Source of the DNA: Picocystis sp. L7
Lineage: Eukaryota > Chlorophyta > Picocystophyceae > Picocystales > Picocystaceae
Assembly (NCBI GenBank): GCA_020975725.1
Contig: QXJR01000012.1
Span: 523,501 to 587,500 of the forward strand
Length of the DNA: 64,000 nt
Reading direction: 5' to 3'
Shown here: positions 62,828 through 64,000 of the stretch, piece by piece
How the letters are laid out: every line of letters starts with the position of its first letter
Numbering within the stretch: the first letter of the stretch is position 1
Translations under genes and position numbers: made by a program
The notes under the pieces: generated by a model
Databases searched by the model: none
What the model was told of the DNA's origin: nothing
The model's input: the letters and a program-made list of their open reading frames with translations, nothing else

Positions 62828-64000
62828 CTACAGAAAATGGACTTTGTTTGCAAGGGTCCTTGCTGCTTTGGCTTCTGCCCAGGCAAGCTGTACAACTGGA
62901 TCAGAAAACAATTTTCCCCTCGACGAGTCTTGTTCCCTGGCAATATTTACTTCCATCGTAGACTTCTTGCTCCTGGTGGGAGGAGCCTGTGCGAACAATC
63001 GTGGTGTTTCCTTCACATGCGTGCCGTTGGCTGCCAATGGACAGCCCTCGGGGGCAATCTCTTTCTCTGCTTTCGCAGAATCCGCTTGTGGTCGTGCTTT
63101 GGGTGGTGATCTTGTGCGTGTCAGAGTCATCATTCCATCCAAAAATTCCTTGCTTGCACGAACCAGGCGCGAAGATCGAGTAGTCATTGTGAACATCCTT
63201 GTGGACTGCTCGGAGATCTCAACGACAGAGTTAGGACTGCCTCTAACTTCATCCGCACAAGGGGCCTTACTTCCAGTGCTCCGCGAGCTTCCGGCCTTGG
63301 GTGCCGCAATGGCTTTGCGCTTTTTCACCCTGCGCACAGTTCCATCCTTTTTTATCTTGATGCAGAGAAGTTCCTCCCTCATTTCACCACTCAAGGGAGG
63401 AGCCTCCGGAGAGACAGTCTCTGACGAGAGATACTTTTTCAGCCAAGTAGTACCAGGGAAAACAATGGTGCCCAGAGCACACAAGTGTTGGAGATCCACA
63501 AGCTCACAGGTTTCGAACTTGAAGTGGCTGCACCAAACACCAGAATCAACGGCAGGAAGTACCATCTTTCGGACGCCCACTTGAAGGAGCGACTTCTCCA
63601 AGACATGCATCAAGTATTTGCATAAGCCCTTCCTTCTGTAAGCATGCCTGGTAGCAATAAGCGGAACTTCAGCAAGCTCAGATCCAAGCACCCTCACGAG
63701 TGCCACTGATCCGATTTGATCCCCAACATGAAGGAGAACGGTGTAAAACCCTGTATAATCAAAGCCAGGGATCCGTTCGCTACGAATCATCAATGGAATC
63801 AGATCAGTCCCGCTCCTCGCGTCGCAAATGGGATGAAAGCACTCTTCCATCACCCTGAGAGCCCTTGGATTGTATTTTCTTGCATGCTCGCAACTCCCCT
63901 TCATGAACGTCCAGGAGAAGGTATTGTTCAGAGGGACAGGCTTGTCTGTCACCATATCTGTTAGTGCTTTGTTTGTTCTCTCGCACTCCTTGCTACAAAA
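62828..64000 (-). CDS. IDM1/ROS4-like PHD-GNAT acetyltransferase, 3' part
   Basis: Open in frame through the right edge (390 codons visible), so the protein begins outside. The first visible residues FCSKECERTNKALTDM match the end of the tandem zinc-finger part of plant PHD-acyltransferases. The GNAT fold follows, with ALRVMEECFHPICDARSGTD and FDYTGFYTVLLHVGDQIGS. It continues VPLIATRHAYRRKGLCKYLM (acetyl-CoA loop) and LCALGTIVFPGTTWLKK. The last 170 residues are low-complexity and basic. In Arabidopsis the IDM1 group acetylates histone H3 and guides active DNA demethylation. Here function is inferred from the family. It is intronless in the visible part. Confidence 0.85.
   Translation of the reverse strand, partial: FCSKECERTNKALTDMVTDKPVPLNNTFSWTFMKGSCEHARKYNPRALRVMEECFHPICDARSGTDLIPLMIRSERIPGFDYTGFYTVLLHVGDQIGSVALVRVLGSELAEVPLIATRHAYRRKGLCKYLMHVLEKSLLQVGVRKMVLPAVDSGVWCSHFKFETCELVDLQHLCALGTIVFPGTTWLKKYLSSETVSPEAPPLSGEMREELLCIKIKKDGTVRRVKKRKAIAAPKAGSSRSTGSKAPCADEVRGSPNSVVEISEQSTRMFTMTTRSSRLVRASKEFLDGMMTLTRTRSPPKARPQADSAKAEKEIAPEGCPLAANGTHVKETPRLFAQAPPTRSKKSTMEVNIAREQDSSRGKLFSDPVVQLAWAEAKAARTLANKVHFL

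Overview
This window is nuclear DNA of a photosynthetic eukaryote, most likely a unicellular green alga (Viridiplantae). The clues are a neoxanthin-pathway protein (NXD1), a nuclear gene for plastid-type ribosomal protein uS10, the plant-type separate ATP-citrate lyase A subunit, a plastid-type (PAA-like) copper ATPase, plant-like MED30 and an IDM1/ROS4-like PHD-acetyltransferase. Genes are GC-rich, tightly packed and intron-poor. Introns are mostly 77-367 bp with GT..AG ends. Neighbouring genes often share short divergent promoters or converge with 40-120 bp between stops. AATAAA poly(A) signals follow several stops. The species cannot be named from sequence alone.

Layout, left to right: copper P-type ATPase (partial, -), NXD1 (+), mitochondrial bL21m (-), a complete 4.75-kb Ty1/copia retrotransposon with identical LTRs, DNA polymerase alpha catalytic subunit (+), LTV1 (+), complex I NDUFV1 (-), a UBE2D-type ubiquitin-conjugating enzyme (+), a 4E-T-like eIF4E-binding protein (+), plastid uS10c (+), exosome RRP43 (-), an unrecognised membrane protein (+), ribosome-release GTPase EFL1 (-), valyl-tRNA synthetase (+), ELOF1 (+), ATP-citrate lyase A (+), TMEM18 (+), serine palmitoyltransferase LCB1 (-), AAGAB/p34 (+), MTG1 GTPase (-), MED30 (+), a VOC/glyoxalase protein (-), an OSCA/TMEM63 channel (-), a 7.8-kb KDZ-type DNA transposon, VPS41 (+), TM9SF/nonaspanin (-), a 0.7-kb inverted-repeat element, and an IDM1-like acetyltransferase (partial, -). 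Exon joins for NXD1, NDUFV1, the E2, the 4E-T-like gene, LCB1, ELOF1 and TM9SF were deduced by hand from splice sites, phase and family alignment.

The host genes are housekeeping: ribosome biogenesis and translation (LTV1, EFL1, bL21m, uS10c, MTG1, ValRS, 4E-T), transcription (MED30, ELOF1), RNA decay (RRP43), membrane traffic (VPS41, TM9SF, AAGAB), lipid precursors (ACLA, LCB1) and replication (POLA1). They do not form a single pathway cluster.

The most unusual object is the mobile element at 47634-55421. It is almost mirror-symmetric: 8-bp target duplication, about 307-bp terminal inverted repeats with an internal hairpin, inverted arrays of a 54-bp minisatellite that is open in all six frames, two divergent genes (a KDZ-like DDE transposase and an unrecognised 220-aa protein), and at its centre a 434-bp apparently perfect palindrome that probably acts as a two-way promoter. 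A second notable observation is that DNA polymerase alpha here has lost most zinc-binding cysteines of both C-terminal metal sites.
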